64,000 nucleotides of DNA from Sphaerolaimus hirsutus (Eukaryota > Nematoda > Chromadorea > Monhysterida > Sphaerolaimidae). Location of the stretch: positions 25,493,785-25,557,784 of the forward strand of contig OZ038452.1 of NCBI GenBank assembly GCA_964036195.1. The letters run 5' to 3'. This document shows, one piece after another, positions 63,641-64,000 of the stretch. The translations under genes were made by a program, and so were the position numbers. Every line of letters begins with the position of its first letter. The first letter of the stretch is position 1. The notes under the pieces are model-generated. The model was not told the origin of the DNA. It was given only the letters and a program-made list of their open reading frames with translations, and made no database searches.

Positions 63641-64000
63641 AGCGCATGTAAACCCATCACGCATGTAGACCAGGCACGCATTTAATTAGACCCGGCATGC
63701 TGAAAATAGACAATAAAACAGAACACATGACCTAGTGATTTTAAAGGTGACAATTTATAGAAAGTAAGAAAATTAGCGACTTTTGGTGAAAATTTGGGTA
63801 AAATTGCTCAAAAGCGCAGATAGCCAGATAGCTAGGCAATTTGCGAGGGGGTGGGGATGTTCAGGGGAAAGTAGCCAAAAAATTTGCCTCCGGGATAGAT
63901 ATGATAGCTGGGCTAGGGTGGGGTTACCCGCCCCCTTTCTTACCCCTGTCGGTATAATGTCTCTATGATGGGTCTATATGCGTAATGGGTTTACATGCGT
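63641..64000. mobile_element. Element with GCATGTAAACCCATCACGCATGTAGACC ends
   Basis: Left GCGCATGTAAACCCATCACGCATGTAGACC mirrors the window's last bases (GGTCTATATGCGTAATGGGTTTACATGCG), so one complete copy reaches the edge. Core as in 54640-55000. Confidence 0.7.

Overview
This is a nuclear genome window from an animal, most likely an arthropod. Its exons are GC- and CpG-rich, and its introns and intergenic DNA are AT-rich and crowded with transposons. A full-length U2 snRNA gene has an arthropod-type 5' half, and the four protein genes are a DNA2-like nuclease, an insect-type gustatory receptor, an ABCD1/2-type peroxisomal transporter and a shavenoid-like single-pass membrane protein. All exon models were built by hand from reading frame, splice phase and recalled family members. 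No alignment program or expression data were used.

Layout. 1-2900: repeats only. 2913-14116 (+): DNA2-like gene, 17 exons, about 847 aa; nuclease and Fe-S parts look intact, the first helicase lobe has lost its ATPase motifs and the second lobe is absent. 14117-27800: about 13.7 kb of nested mobile elements with no gene seen. 27801-35967 (+): gustatory receptor, 8 or 9 exons, with the U2 snRNA gene (33168-33355) in one intron. 36541-43771 (-): ABCD1/2-like half transporter, 12 exons, 732 aa, convergent with the receptor gene. 43772-49938: elements only. 49939-58547 (-): shavenoid-like gene, 12 exons, 763 aa. 58548-64000: CpG-rich upstream DNA and elements.

The outstanding feature is a family of 160-390 bp hairpin elements (called introners here) that sit inside the reading frames of all four protein genes and behave as introns. 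In each of nine cases the element lies with a GT-starting end on the 5' side of the coding strand, and most are flanked by a duplicated CTG or CAG. Where the triplet is CAG the insertion is a ready-made GT-AG intron. Where it is CTG, precise removal would need a non-AG 3' splice site, or a canonical AG must be used that leaves 3-11 extra residues. Further copies lie in non-coding DNA.

The rest of the non-coding DNA is dominated by hAT-like non-autonomous elements. For 17 of them I could read an 8-bp target duplication directly (one or two with a mismatch). Most are built from one short motif repeated through the element, and they are nested up to three deep. One carries a broken hAT transposase C-terminus. 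A second abundant class has ends reading TACCGTATTTCCTCGA and long G or C runs.
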